A DNA stretch of 64,000 bases, from positions 186,001-250,000 of the forward strand of contig CAZEJB010000001.1 in assembly GCA_964512635.1 (NCBI GenBank). Direction: 5' to 3'. Position 1 is the first letter of the stretch, and each line of letters begins with the position of its first letter. The stretch is from JADZFO01 sp964512635 (GTDB lineage: Bacteria > 4484-113 > JAFGCY01). The notes below the pieces were generated by a model, which was not told the origin of the DNA, did no database searches, and saw only the letters and a program-made list of their open reading frames with translations. Position numbers and translations under genes: made by a program. This document shows, piece by piece, positions 49,964-59,000 of this stretch.

Positions 49964-51043
49964 ATGAGCTCTGAAGGCAGCCGCACCGAACCTGCAACCC
50001 CGCGACAACGGCAGCGGGCCCGTGAACGCGGGCAGGTGGCGCGCAGCGTGGAGCTGGTCAGCGCGGTGCTGCTGTTCACCGCCTTTCTGCTGCTGAATGG
50101 AATGAACATCAAGACCGGCGAGAGCGTAAGAGAGTACTTCGTCCATACTTTTGGCTCGATCAGCACCGAGGACTTTCAGGAAGTCAGCATCCGCAACCTG
50201 TTTACGCCGCACCTGCGGGTCCTGCTGGCGGTGATCGCCCCATTCCTTTTAATTACCTCCGGCGCGGCGATCCTGGCCAACCTGCTGCAGGTGGGGCTGA
50301 TCTTCAGCACCCAGCCCCTCAGCCCCAACTTCGGCAAGCTGGACCCGATCAAGGGCTTCGGGCGGCTGCTTGGGGTGCGCTCGCTGGTTGAACTGGGTAA
50401 GGGCCTGCTCAAATTGACTCTGATCGGCCTGGTTGCCTTTGGCGTGCTTGGTGCGGTAGTCCCAACAGTCATCAGATCGATGTTCATGGACCCGATGTCG
50501 GCCTTGAATGTCGGCACGGTCACCGGCCTGCGGATCGGAATCTACTCCAGCGCCTGCCTGCTCATCCTGGCCCTGCTGGACTACATGTACCAGCGCTTCG
50601 AGTTTGAGAAGAGCATCCGCATGAGCAAGGAAGACATCAAGAACGAGTACAAGAGCCAGGAAGGCGACCCGATGATCAAGCGCCGCCTGCGCGAGATGGG
50701 CCGCAAGATCGCGATGAGCCGCATGTTCGACGCCCTGCAGGATGCCGACGCAGTCATCGTCAATCCGACGCACTATGCCGTGGCGCTGCAGTATGAGACC
50801 GACTGGCCGGCACCGAAGATGGTGGCCAAGGGCAAGGACTACACCGCCCTGCGCATCATCCGCTATGCCGAAAGTCTCGGCATCCCGGTTTATCAGCAGC
50901 CGGAACTGGCCCGGGCGCTGTATCCCGGGCGGCTTGACGACTATATCCCGGCAGCACTCTTCGCCACAGTGGCAAAGATCCTGGCGCAGCTGGCCAAGAG
51001 TGATGAGAGGCTGCGGCGCAAGCTGACCGGGCTGCGGCGTTAG
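49964..51043 (+). CDS. flhB: Flagellar export apparatus protein FlhB
   Basis: FlhB gates the flagellar type III exporter and switches substrate class after autocleavage. Visible: TEPATPRQRQRARERGQVAR at the N-terminus, four membrane helices (~30-47, 87-110, 140-168, 185-208), the basic linker and the cleavage motif NPTH at 267-270, followed by AVALQYE and PELARALY. 359 residues, normal. It stands apart from other export genes (no fliPQR or flhA in the window) and the MprF-like gene follows after 24 bases. The C-terminus ends DERLRRKLTGLRR. Confidence 0.96.
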   Translation: MSSEGSRTEPATPRQRQRARERGQVARSVELVSAVLLFTAFLLLNGMNIKTGESVREYFVHTFGSISTEDFQEVSIRNLFTPHLRVLLAVIAPFLLITSGAAILANLLQVGLIFSTQPLSPNFGKLDPIKGFGRLLGVRSLVELGKGLLKLTLIGLVAFGVLGAVVPTVIRSMFMDPMSALNVGTVTGLRIGIYSSACLLILALLDYMYQRFEFEKSIRMSKEDIKNEYKSQEGDPMIKRRLREMGRKIAMSRMFDALQDADAVIVNPTHYAVALQYETDWPAPKMVAKGKDYTALRIIRYAESLGIPVYQQPELARALYPGRLDDYIPAALFATVAKILAQLAKSDERLRRKLTGLRR

Positions 51044-51067
51044 GGCCTGGCATACACTGAGAAGCAG

Positions 51068-52789
51068 GTGTCTATTCCAATGCAGCTGCCCAGCCCGGCC
51101 CGGCCCAGCCGCCTTATGCCGCTGCTGCTGGCTGGCTTTGTAGCCTTGGTCGGCCTGGTCAACATTGTTTCGGCGCTGGTCGGCATCGAGCCAGGCCGCC
51201 TGGATCTGCTGCTGGAAGCGATTCCGCTGGAGGTCAGCCATACGGGACGCACCCTGGCCGTCCTCTCCGGCCTGCTGCTCATGCTGCTCAGCCGCTCGCT
51301 GCTGCGGCGCAAGCGTCGGGCCTGGGTTGCCGCCACTCTGCTGCTGAGCGGCAGCGTGCTGCTGCATCTGCTTAAGGGCCTCGACTTCGAAGAGGCCGGC
51401 CTGTCCCTTCTGGTGCTGCTGACACTGCTGGCCAGCCGGCGCAGTTTCAGCGTGCGTTCCGACCGCGCCGCGGCCTGGTCGATCCTGCCCCTGGCCCTGG
51501 CCGGACTGCTGGCGGCGCTGCTTTACGGCCTGCTGGGCTTTGCCCTGCTGCGGCACCACTTCACCCCCGACTTCAGCTTCAGTCGCGCGCTGAGCTCCAG
51601 CCTGCTGCTGCTGAGCCAGTCCGGCCCGCCGCCGCTGCAGCCGCTGCCGGGTCACCGCGACGCCTTGTGGTTCAGCGACTCGATGGCAGCGGCGTCCATC
51701 TTTGGAGTGCTTTATTTCGCCGGACTGCTGGTGCGCCCGGTCAGCATCCGCCTGCTGCATCGCCAGGGCGGACGGGATGAGGCACTGGCCATCCTGCAGA
51801 GTTTCCCAGGCCGCGCTCTGGCCTATTACACGCTGCTGCCTGGACTGGCCTATGTTTTCGGTCCGGGCCGGCGCAGCTACCTGGCCCTGCGGGTTGTGGA
51901 CGGCTGGGCGCTGGTGCTCGGTGACCCGCTGGGCGACCCGGAGGAGATACCGGCCCTGCTGACGCAGTTCGCTGCGCTATGCCGGGACAACGACTGGAAG
52001 GCAGTCTGGTATCAGACCGGACCGCGATGGCTGGCTGAGCTGCGCCGCGATGGCGCGGTTGTCTTACCGCTGGGGGAGGAAGCGCTGGTCGAACTGGACG
52101 GCTTTGAGCTGAGCGGCAAGGCGATGCAAAGCCTGCGCACCGCCCGCAGCCGCATGCAGCGTGAAGGCTTCAGCATCGGCAGGGCCAGTTTGGATGCGGA
52201 TGGCAGGCGCGAGGAACTGCGGGCGGTATCACAGCAGTGGCTGGCGCAGCGGCGCGGCCGTGAATTGGGCTTCTCGCTTGGCACGTTCGAGCTCTTCACG
52301 CGCTTTGCCTCGGAGCAGGAGTGCATTCTGCTGACGGACAACGAAGGAAGGGCCCGGGCCTTTGTGACCTTCACGCCGCGCTTTGCCGCCCGCCAGGACA
52401 CGGCGCGGTCCGCAGCAGCAGGCGGCTGGTGCCTGGATCTGATGCGCGCGGCCCCGGGCCTGCCGCCAGGAGCCATGGAAGCGCTGCTGTGTGAGGCATT
52501 GTTGCAGTTCAAGGCTGAGGGGATCCGGGAGGTCAGCCTGGCGCTGTCGCCGCTGAGCCGCGAGGATGGGGCTGAGGATCCCTTGCTGTCGGAGTACCCG
52601 GAATATCTGGAACGCGGCCGCGAGCTGGTGCTTGAGCACCTGACCCGCCTGTACAACTTTGAAGGGCTGCACCGCTTCAAGCAGAAGTTTCAGCCGCGCT
52701 GGGAGCCGCGCTATCTGGTCTGTCCCGGCCTGCTGAGTCTGCCGCAGGTGCTGCTGGCGCTGACGCGGGCGCATCGGCAGGCAGACTAG
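51068..52789 (+). CDS. MprF-like phosphatidylglycerol lysyltransferase (DUF2156 domain)
   Basis: 573 residues. Six or so hydrophobic segments occupy residues 15-230, then a soluble GNAT-like domain (~275-565): YLALRVVDGWALVLGDPLGD, WKAVWYQTGPRWLAELRRDG, ALVELDGFELSGKAMQSLRT, FTLxEGRARAFVTFTP and LYNFEGLHRFKQKFQPRWEPRYLV. This is the domain that transfers aminoacyl groups from tRNA to phosphatidylglycerol in MprF, changing surface charge and conferring resistance to cationic peptides. The membrane part is smaller than in full-length MprF, so flippase activity is uncertain. Start is GTG with GAAGCAGG upstream. Confidence 0.85.
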   Translation: MSIPMQLPSPARPSRLMPLLLAGFVALVGLVNIVSALVGIEPGRLDLLLEAIPLEVSHTGRTLAVLSGLLLMLLSRSLLRRKRRAWVAATLLLSGSVLLHLLKGLDFEEAGLSLLVLLTLLASRRSFSVRSDRAAAWSILPLALAGLLAALLYGLLGFALLRHHFTPDFSFSRALSSSLLLLSQSGPPPLQPLPGHRDALWFSDSMAAASIFGVLYFAGLLVRPVSIRLLHRQGGRDEALAILQSFPGRALAYYTLLPGLAYVFGPGRRSYLALRVVDGWALVLGDPLGDPEEIPALLTQFAALCRDNDWKAVWYQTGPRWLAELRRDGAVVLPLGEEALVELDGFELSGKAMQSLRTARSRMQREGFSIGRASLDADGRREELRAVSQQWLAQRRGRELGFSLGTFELFTRFASEQECILLTDNEGRARAFVTFTPRFAARQDTARSAAAGGWCLDLMRAAPGLPPGAMEALLCEALLQFKAEGIREVSLALSPLSREDGAEDPLLSEYPEYLERGRELVLEHLTRLYNFEGLHRFKQKFQPRWEPRYLVCPGLLSLPQVLLALTRAHRQAD

Positions 52790-52832
52790 CCGCCTGCTGC
52801 ATGCCGCATACAATGTACGGCGAGGTACGTGG

Positions 52833-53054
52833 ATGCTTCGATTTGCTCCGATGACCAGGCGCCTGCGAATCATCAAAGCTGTGGTTGTTCTGGCAGTCGG
52901 TCTGGCGCTCTTTTTGGCTGGCCTGCAAATCAGCAGGCTGAACAAAGCTCGCCGGATGGAGACCCTTGCCTGGCAGGCCTGCACGCCAATCATGCAGGCA
53001 CTGTGGAGATACAGCGACGACAAGCTGCGCCGCAAGCTGACCGGAAAGAGGTAG
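52833..53054 (+). CDS. Small single-helix protein with an FlhB-like C-terminal tail
   Basis: 73 residues (67 from the internal ATG 52851). One membrane helix (IIKAVVVLAVGLALFLAGLQ) flanked by basic residues, then a short exposed domain ending SDDKLRRKLTGKR. That ending nearly repeats the FlhB C-terminus (SDERLRRKLTG) 1.8 kb upstream. Whether this is a duplicated fragment or coincidence cannot be told. Confidence 0.55.
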   Translation: MLRFAPMTRRLRIIKAVVVLAVGLALFLAGLQISRLNKARRMETLAWQACTPIMQALWRYSDDKLRRKLTGKR

Positions 53055-53442
53055 CGTCATTGGCTAATGGCTAATGGCGTATGGCGAATGGCAATTGGAA
53101 ACACCAAGTGGCGGGCCTTCGAGGCAACTGTGGCAAGCCCGGCCTTGGCTCTTGCTCAATGCTGCGAAGCGGAAATCGATCCACAACCGAGTAACTGAGT
53201 CAACCGAGTACAACTGAGTAAAAATGGCCAGAGGCAAGTGGCTAATGGCAAGAACCGAAGCGCTTGCGCCGTGGATGAATTCTTGAGTACCCAACACTCT
53301 GCCGAGGTAGAGCCAAGCCTATTGCCTATTCCCACAATAGTTTGGCGTAAAGACTGGCATAGTTTTGCGAAGTTGCAATTTTTCGTCATCCGTTTGCTGG
53401 GCACTTGACAAATCAGGGGGGGGGGAAGATATAGATTACTGC
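53055..53442. other. Gap with low-complexity microrepeats
   Basis: No gene supported. Contains degenerate GGCTAATGGC-type heptamer runs (53063-53095 and 53239-53250), an AACTGAGT/AACCGAGT cluster near 53190-53222 and a run of ten G at 53416-53425 just ahead of the Cys-rich protein gene. Confidence 0.6.
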
Positions 53443-53859
53443 ATGCAAGCACAAGCGGTTAGGACGTCCTATACCTTTATCACCATCATGGTCCTCGTCG
53501 GACTAGCTGCGATGACCCCGAATAGGGCACTTGCAGATGCATGTAGCGAGTGTGGCTATTCGATCGACTCGGAGTACGACCCAGAAACCGGTGAAGGTTG
53601 CTATGTCAAATGCGCCGGCAACTATATATGGTGCGAGGATGCCCTTTTTACAACGTGGCGTTACAATGCTACTTGTGGGCCTGGGAGTTTTACGTGCCCG
53701 AGTGAATGCAAGTACAAAACAGTTCTTGATCTCTTCAAGACACACTGTGGTTGTGCTGTTTCCTGCATTCCAAGTCAGTTCAGCCAGGATACTTATCACG
53801 TTGATTCGTCAGGAACACCATGCTTGATTTGTCCTGACAGCGGATGTACATTACCCTGA
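53443..53859 (+). CDS. Secreted cysteine-rich protein
   Basis: 138 residues. Signal sequence (TFITIMVLVGLAAMTPNRALA) followed by a mature domain of ~105 residues with 14 cysteines (CSEC, GC, KC, WC, TC, CPSEC, HCGC, SC, PCLIC, GC), which predicts a disulfide-knit extracellular protein. It does not match a knottin or EGF spacing I know. Less GC-rich than neighbours. A ten-G run 17 bases upstream of the start could vary by slippage. Confidence 0.65.
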   Translation: MQAQAVRTSYTFITIMVLVGLAAMTPNRALADACSECGYSIDSEYDPETGEGCYVKCAGNYIWCEDALFTTWRYNATCGPGSFTCPSECKYKTVLDLFKTHCGCAVSCIPSQFSQDTYHVDSSGTPCLICPDSGCTLP

Positions 53860-53882
53860 AACAAGAGTGAGGTTTAACTGTA

Positions 53883-54572
53883 ATGAAGAGCCAAATCTCC
53901 AAAGCGTGCGTGTGCTCGCTCACCATACTAGTCTGCATTCTCGGCGCTCTGTCAGCAGCTCAGGCACATCCTTATGAGAATTGCGACCTGTTCAGTTGGC
54001 CACCCAACTATGGCGTACCTGGCAGCGGCTTTGGCCCGGAGTATGAAGTCACTGGTGTCACCTTCCACGGCCAGATGCCGAATCCGGATACTCTGGGTCC
54101 TGCGGAACAGTACATGATTTGTGGTGGGAAGGATCGTACGACCGGGATGGCGTTGCGCCCCTGGGTCAACGAGATCCTCATGCATGTCAGTGCCTACTTT
54201 GAATTGGAGCACCGCATCCCGGAAACGCTTGGCCCAGCGGAGTTTGAAATTCTCTCAGGCGGGCAGTCTACCTACGGAGAGAAGACTCTCAACCGGGTGA
54301 GGAACCCGATTACCGGAGCTTTCCCGCGCCTGGACGCTGTGGATTTTTCGCCTGGGGATATTTTCATCCGCGATTTGACAATGGCCGAAATGCGGCGCCT
54401 GGCTGAGGTCAACAGCACGTATCAGGATGTCTGGTTCGACGGTGAGTGGCTAAGTCCCGAAGGAGAAGTGGAAACCACAGAATTGAGCTCGCCCGTGCTC
54501 TATGTGCGCGCCTATGGTCAGACAGGCGTTATCTATGAATCGATCTACTTCGAGTGGCAAGAAACACAATAG
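53883..54572 (+). CDS. Secreted protein of unknown function
   Basis: 229 residues. Signal peptide to about residue 28 (LTILVCILGALSAAQAHP). The mature part has YEVTGVTFHGQMPNPDTLGP, PRLDAVDFSPGDIFIRDLTM and a Tyr-rich C-terminal strand region. Twenty-three bases after the Cys-rich gene with GAGG upstream, so the two form a small secreted-protein operon. No family recognised. Confidence 0.72.
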   Translation: MKSQISKACVCSLTILVCILGALSAAQAHPYENCDLFSWPPNYGVPGSGFGPEYEVTGVTFHGQMPNPDTLGPAEQYMICGGKDRTTGMALRPWVNEILMHVSAYFELEHRIPETLGPAEFEILSGGQSTYGEKTLNRVRNPITGAFPRLDAVDFSPGDIFIRDLTMAEMRRLAEVNSTYQDVWFDGEWLSPEGEVETTELSSPVLYVRAYGQTGVIYESIYFEWQETQ

Positions 54573-54612
54573 CCGATCAGTTAGCGAGCCAGGCTGTCCA
54601 CGGTGAGATTCA

Positions 54613-54643
54613 AACAAAAGAGCCCCCCGGTTTCCCGGGGGGC
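54613..54643 (-). terminator. Rho-independent terminator of the flagellin gene
   Basis: On the minus strand GCCCCCCGG-gaaa-CCGGGGGGC followed by TCTTTTGTTTG. Read on plus it could also end the secreted-protein operon, but there the T-run is poor. Confidence 0.9.
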
Positions 54644-54712
54644 CTTGCGTTCTGCTCCACTTAACCGAATAAGCGAAGTTGGGTTGTCAGCCCGGCAGAG
54701 GGCTGCCAGGAC

Positions 54713-57421
54713 TTAACGCAGCAGCTGCAGGGCGGCCTGCGGCAGCTGGTTGGCCTGCGCCAGGGCGGCGGTGCCGGCCTGCTGCAGGATCTGGTTGCGG
54801 GTCAGCAGGATGGAGTCCTGCGCCACGTCGGTGTCGCGGATACGGCTTTCTGAAGAGGTCAGGTTTTCGCCAGCGACATCCAGGTTGCGGATGGTGCTTT
54901 CCAGTCGGTTCTGGATAGCTCCCAAGCGGGACCGCTGGCTGCTGACGCGGTTGATCGCCTCATCAACAACGCTGATCGACTTCTGCGCGAGCTCGCTATC
55001 CACAACGAGCAGGCCCTCGACTCCCAGCGCCTCAGCGCTCATGTCGCCGATGAAGCTGGAGATCGTCTGGCCCTCGTTGGCGCCGATCTGCAGGGTGAAG
55101 TCGCGCGGGGCGACGTGGACGAAGAAGGTCTCCACCGCACCACTGAGGCTGACCGTCGGGCGCTCAAAGGCCTGCTGGTAGCCGAAGGTGGTGCCGTTGT
55201 TGGCCCCGCCCGCCGCGTCGGTGGGCGGCTGAGGATCCATCTTCAGGCCCAGGGTGTTATCGAAGAAGACGCGCAGGCCGGGCAGCAGGCCGGTGATCTC
55301 GTTGGAGTCCACGATGCGGCTGCCGACGGAAGCGTTCTTTTCCAGGTTGAAGGCGTTGACCGAGTAGATCGGCGCCTTGCCTTCCTGGACTTCGATCAGC
55401 GACAGCGCCTTGAGCAGGCCCTCGTCACCAGCGAAGACAACTTCAGCGCCAGGGATCGCTGTCGTGATCGACATCGTGCCCTTGGCGTTGCCGATGGTGT
55501 TGACGTGCACCAGATCCGGCAGCTCCTGCGGGTTGAGGATGCCGCTGTTGATCAGGCCCGTGCCGCTGGTGTTGTACAGCGCCAGGCTGACCTTGTTGGC
55601 GAGGTCTTCAAAGGTGTCGTTCTTGGAGATGTTGACCGTCACGGACTTGTTGGTGCCGCGCAGGTACATCTGGAAGTCGACATTGTTCTTGCCGTTGAAG
55701 ACGCCGAACTGCTGGAAGCGGTTAAGGCTGGCCAGCGTGTTGCTCTGGTCACCGGTCAGCACGTTGTTGGTGCTGATGTTGAAGGTCGCGGTCTCGCCGG
55801 CCTGCAGGATGCCCGCGGCCGTGAAGCGCACGTTCTCCAGGGCCTCGCCGGCCACACCGCGGAAGGTCTCGCCGATCGAGGTCGTGGTGCCGCCGCTGGC
55901 GTTGCTGATCGCGTTGCCGCGGGACGCCGCCAGGGCGATGTTCTGGTCGGTTCCGGCCGCAACGAGGCTGGTATAGGCCTGGTTGTCGAACTCGAAGACC
56001 GCATAGGTGCGGGCGCTGACGGCGCTGACCAGGAAGGTGCCGTTGCTGGGCACCGGGCCGGTCTGCCAGACCTTGCCGTAGTCCTGGATGCTGTTGCCGC
56101 CGGTCTTGCCCCACTTCACGGTGTCGCTGGTCGAGGTGCCGGCAACACTGATGGTGCTCCAGTCATGGCGCACATCGAAGCGGGCGTGGACGGTGCCGAC
56201 CGAGCCGGCAGTCGCATCGCCGAGGCTGAAGAACTGGCCGGTGCCGGCGCGGGCCGAGCTGAGCGTGCCGCTCCAGGCCGCACCATTGTTGAAGAAGGAC
56301 ACGGTCGCGTTGCTGTAGAAGGCGTTGCTGGTAGCCGCAGTACCCGAGCCGAAGCTGAGGTAGAACTGGCTGCCGGAGCCGTCGACATCAACAAACTTGG
56401 TGTCAAGGACGCTGCGACCCGCGGCGGAGAAAGCCACCGAGATCTGGCCGTTGGCGTTGAAGCCCACCGTGCTGACATAGGTGCCCAGGGCGTTGCTCAT
56501 CAGCGCGGCCAGCGAGGTCAGGGTCGTACCGACCGATACGCCCACGGAGACCGTGGCCACGCCCGAGCCGGTGTTGACCGTGAACAGGAACTTGTCGCCG
56601 GAGCTGAGCTCATTACCCTGCAGGGTGTTGCCCAGAGACAGGCCGCCGCCCGCGAGGGAGGCCGCCGTCAGGCGAATAGTTCCGTCGATGGCGCTGTTGA
56701 CGGCAACAGAGCCGCCGGCGCCGTTGTTGACCTCGATCTGGTAGATGCCGGTATTGCCGACACCGTCAGGACCGGCGGTGGCGACCGTGGCATCCGCACG
56801 CAGGGTGGCGAGATAGTTGATCTTGCCGACTGCATCGGTGGCCTGGGTAGTGGAGAAGACATCCGTCTTCTGAATCTGCATCTGGCCGACGTTCTTGGCC
56901 ACAGCCTTCAGCACGAAGTTGCCACCGGCGCCCACATCACCAACCACGGCCGCGCGAACCTTGGTGTAGTCGTCGGTGCTGATCAGGGCGCCCATGGTGC
57001 CGTCCAGCAGGGACTTGGTGTTGAACTCGGTGGTCTTGGCGATGCGGTTGATCTCATCGGTCAGCTGACCAACTTCGCTCTGGATCGCCTGGCGGTCGCC
57101 GGCGGTGTAGATGCCGTTGGAGGCCTGGACGCTCAGCTCGCGCATGCGCTGCAGGATGCTGTGGGTTTCGTTGAGCGCGCCTTCCGCGGTCTGGATCAGG
57201 CTGATGCCGTCCAGGGCGTTGGAGCTGGCGCGGTTCAGGCCGCGGATCTGGCCACGCAGCTTTTCGCTGATGGACAGGCCGGCGGCATCGTCAGCAGCGC
57301 GGTTGATGCGGAGACCTGAGCTCATGCGCTCCAGGCTCTTGGACATCGACATACCCGTAATTTTCAGGTTACGGTTAGCATTAAGCGCTACCGGGTTCTG
57401 GTAGATACGCATTACCGACAT
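54713..57421 (-). CDS. fliC: Flagellin (large, with an expanded central domain)
   Basis: Filament subunit. The N-terminal D0/D1 (~1-145: NRNLKITGMSMSKSLERMSS, GLRINRAADDAAGLSISEKL, ALDGISLIQTAEGALNETHS) and C-terminal D1/D0 (~815-902: INRVSSQRSRLGAIQNRLES, NLTSSESRIRDTDVAQDSIL, QAGTAALAQANQLPQAALQL) are conserved. Between them is ~670 residues of Ser/Thr/Gly/Asn-rich sequence, so the filament surface should be thick and possibly glycosylated. 902 residues against ~270-500 in most bacteria. Start ATG 57421 or 57412; GGAGGA lies upstream. Confidence 0.96.
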   Translation of the reverse strand: MSVMRIYQNPVALNANRNLKITGMSMSKSLERMSSGLRINRAADDAAGLSISEKLRGQIRGLNRASSNALDGISLIQTAEGALNETHSILQRMRELSVQASNGIYTAGDRQAIQSEVGQLTDEINRIAKTTEFNTKSLLDGTMGALISTDDYTKVRAAVVGDVGAGGNFVLKAVAKNVGQMQIQKTDVFSTTQATDAVGKINYLATLRADATVATAGPDGVGNTGIYQIEVNNGAGGSVAVNSAIDGTIRLTAASLAGGGLSLGNTLQGNELSSGDKFLFTVNTGSGVATVSVGVSVGTTLTSLAALMSNALGTYVSTVGFNANGQISVAFSAAGRSVLDTKFVDVDGSGSQFYLSFGSGTAATSNAFYSNATVSFFNNGAAWSGTLSSARAGTGQFFSLGDATAGSVGTVHARFDVRHDWSTISVAGTSTSDTVKWGKTGGNSIQDYGKVWQTGPVPSNGTFLVSAVSARTYAVFEFDNQAYTSLVAAGTDQNIALAASRGNAISNASGGTTTSIGETFRGVAGEALENVRFTAAGILQAGETATFNISTNNVLTGDQSNTLASLNRFQQFGVFNGKNNVDFQMYLRGTNKSVTVNISKNDTFEDLANKVSLALYNTSGTGLINSGILNPQELPDLVHVNTIGNAKGTMSITTAIPGAEVVFAGDEGLLKALSLIEVQEGKAPIYSVNAFNLEKNASVGSRIVDSNEITGLLPGLRVFFDNTLGLKMDPQPPTDAAGGANNGTTFGYQQAFERPTVSLSGAVETFFVHVAPRDFTLQIGANEGQTISSFIGDMSAEALGVEGLLVVDSELAQKSISVVDEAINRVSSQRSRLGAIQNRLESTIRNLDVAGENLTSSESRIRDTDVAQDSILLTRNQILQQAGTAALAQANQLPQAALQLLR

Positions 57422-57444
57422 TTCGTTCCTCCGTGAACGTAAAG

Positions 57445-57460
57445 TGAGCCCTCGGGCTCA
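57445..57460 (-). promoter_or_regulatory. Hairpin in the flagellin leader
   Basis: TGAGCCC-tc-GGGCTCA, a perfect palindrome 24 bases before the flagellin start, close to the ribosome binding site; could affect translation or mRNA stability. Confidence 0.5.
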
Positions 57461-57567
57461 AGCGGACAATCGTGGCTAGGTGTCCATCAGGCTCCGCAGC
57501 GGGCTTATCACCCCTGAGCGCTCACCTCCTTGTGGCGTTCTTGTTCAGGACTTTCGCCCCGAGACGC

Positions 57568-57594
57568 TTAGCGCTGCGGTTCCCTTTGTCTTTA
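57568..57594 (-). promoter_or_regulatory. Candidate sigma-28 promoter of flagellin
   Basis: TAAA, 15 bases, then AGCGCTAA on the minus strand, compared with the TAAA-N15-GCCGATAA consensus (all four and five of eight). It would give a leader of ~140 bases. The rest of the 57422-57770 gap has only an imperfect 15-base tandem duplication including the next gene's stop (GGCGGTCTAGGAG twice). Confidence 0.45.
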
Positions 57595-57770
57595 AACGGC
57601 ATCACACGGCCGAACTTGACTGTCTCAGGTAACATGCCGGGATGCTCGCGGTGAAATATGCAATAAGCTGCGAGCGCGCAAACAGGCGGTGGCAGGAGCA
57701 GTGATGAGCGCAGCTACGGGCCGAAGGCAACAGATCGGGCTGGGCCTGCGGCGGTCTAGGAGATGGCGGT

Positions 57771-58868
57771 CTAGGAGTGGGTGTAGTAAACCGCGCCTTC
57801 GAAGCACTGCAGCACGATCAGCTCGTAGCGCGTGTCGATGCCCGGTGAACCAAAACCGGGCAGGCCGGTCTCGGCGAACTTGGCCTGCTCCTTGCGGATC
57901 GACTCGGTCTGGCCTTTACCAGAGCCATAGCCGAAGAGCAGATAGCCGCTGACCTGGGTGCCCCAGAGGTAGGTCTCGTTGCGCAGGGTCACGCCGTCGT
58001 CATTGAGGCTGTAGGCGCTCTCGCTGAGGATCGGCACATAGGCGAAGTCGCCGGGCGAGAAGTACTTGTTTTCGCCGGGGCCAAAGGCCAGGGTGCTGCT
58101 GAAAGCTTCCGGAATGAAGTTCAGCACCGGCAGGGCGTAGTTCATGTGAGTGATCCAGGCGCGGTTGGTCACCGGATCAATGGACTTGGCGAGGCCGGGC
58201 ATCGCGATCGGCTTTTCAGGTACGAGCAGGGCGGCCTCGAAGTTGTCCGGGTTGTTGAGCGTGCTGATGTCGTTGAAGTCGAGGGCGGTCGGGATGCAGC
58301 GGAAGCCGAAAATGTTGCGCATGGTCGCGCTCTGGCCAAAACCGCTGAAGGGATTACGCGGGTAGTCCTGCATCGCGCCGCTGCGCATAAGCTCGTCGAA
58401 GTAACGCGGATAGTCAATGTTGCCGGCGACAAGCTGGGTGTTCTTGGCGTCACGCAGCTGCTGAGTCAGGGCGCTGGCGTTCAGGTTGCGGTGGCCCTCG
58501 GCGCCGATCACGGCCTGGGAGACTTCACCGGCGGCCGGGAAGTCGAGACCCACCGGGCGGTTGTAAAGCTCCGGGTCGCCCAGGGCCTGGCCCTGCAGCG
58601 GGGACATCACATCAATCGCAACCCCGGGGTAGTTCCCCCCGTGGTTCTGGGCATATACAGACAGGGCGGCTTCGATGCCGGCGCAGTTGGTGCGGACCGC
58701 CTGCTCCTTGGCAGATTCCTGCGCATTCCGGACCACCGGAATCAGCGCAATGATAAGCGCTGAGATGATCAGGATCACGACAAGCAGCTCAACCAGGGTA
58801 AAACCGGTGCGCAGGGAAGCGGGCGCGGCTTTGCGCTGAATTCTCCCCGGCCGGATATGGCTCGCCAT
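57771..58868 (-). CDS. Type IV pilin-like / pseudopilin protein with a long C-terminal domain
   Basis: 365 residues from ATG 58868. N-terminus R-TGFTLVELLVVILIISALI, the prepilin peptidase site (Gly-Phe, with Glu at +5) and the hydrophobic assembly helix, then a large extracellular domain with FRCIPTALDFNDI and repeated aromatic patches. Much larger than ordinary pilins, as in many environmental bacteria where such proteins serve as T2SS/T4P minor subunits. No other pilus gene is near. A start at 58916 is possible but adds 16 basic residues before the leader. Confidence 0.85.
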   Translation of the reverse strand: MASHIRPGRIQRKAAPASLRTGFTLVELLVVILIISALIIALIPVVRNAQESAKEQAVRTNCAGIEAALSVYAQNHGGNYPGVAIDVMSPLQGQALGDPELYNRPVGLDFPAAGEVSQAVIGAEGHRNLNASALTQQLRDAKNTQLVAGNIDYPRYFDELMRSGAMQDYPRNPFSGFGQSATMRNIFGFRCIPTALDFNDISTLNNPDNFEAALLVPEKPIAMPGLAKSIDPVTNRAWITHMNYALPVLNFIPEAFSSTLAFGPGENKYFSPGDFAYVPILSESAYSLNDDGVTLRNETYLWGTQVSGYLLFGYGSGKGQTESIRKEQAKFAETGLPGFGSPGIDTRYELIVLQCFEGAVYYTHS

Positions 58869-59000
58869 ACTAGTTTTGCTCCTCGCCGATGTCACAGGCT
58901 TTATACCCAGACGCAAAAGCTGCGCCGAGGTAACACCGGTAAGCGCGCCAATTATATATTAAATCGGCCGCGGAGTCGTCAATCCAGTCTGGATCAGCCC

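Noticed and set aside
50249..51760. 503-residue minus-strand ORF
   Set aside because: Antisense to flhB and the MprF-like gene; Gln/His-rich shadow translation.
55115..57319. 734-residue plus-strand ORF
   Set aside because: Antisense of the flagellin gene.
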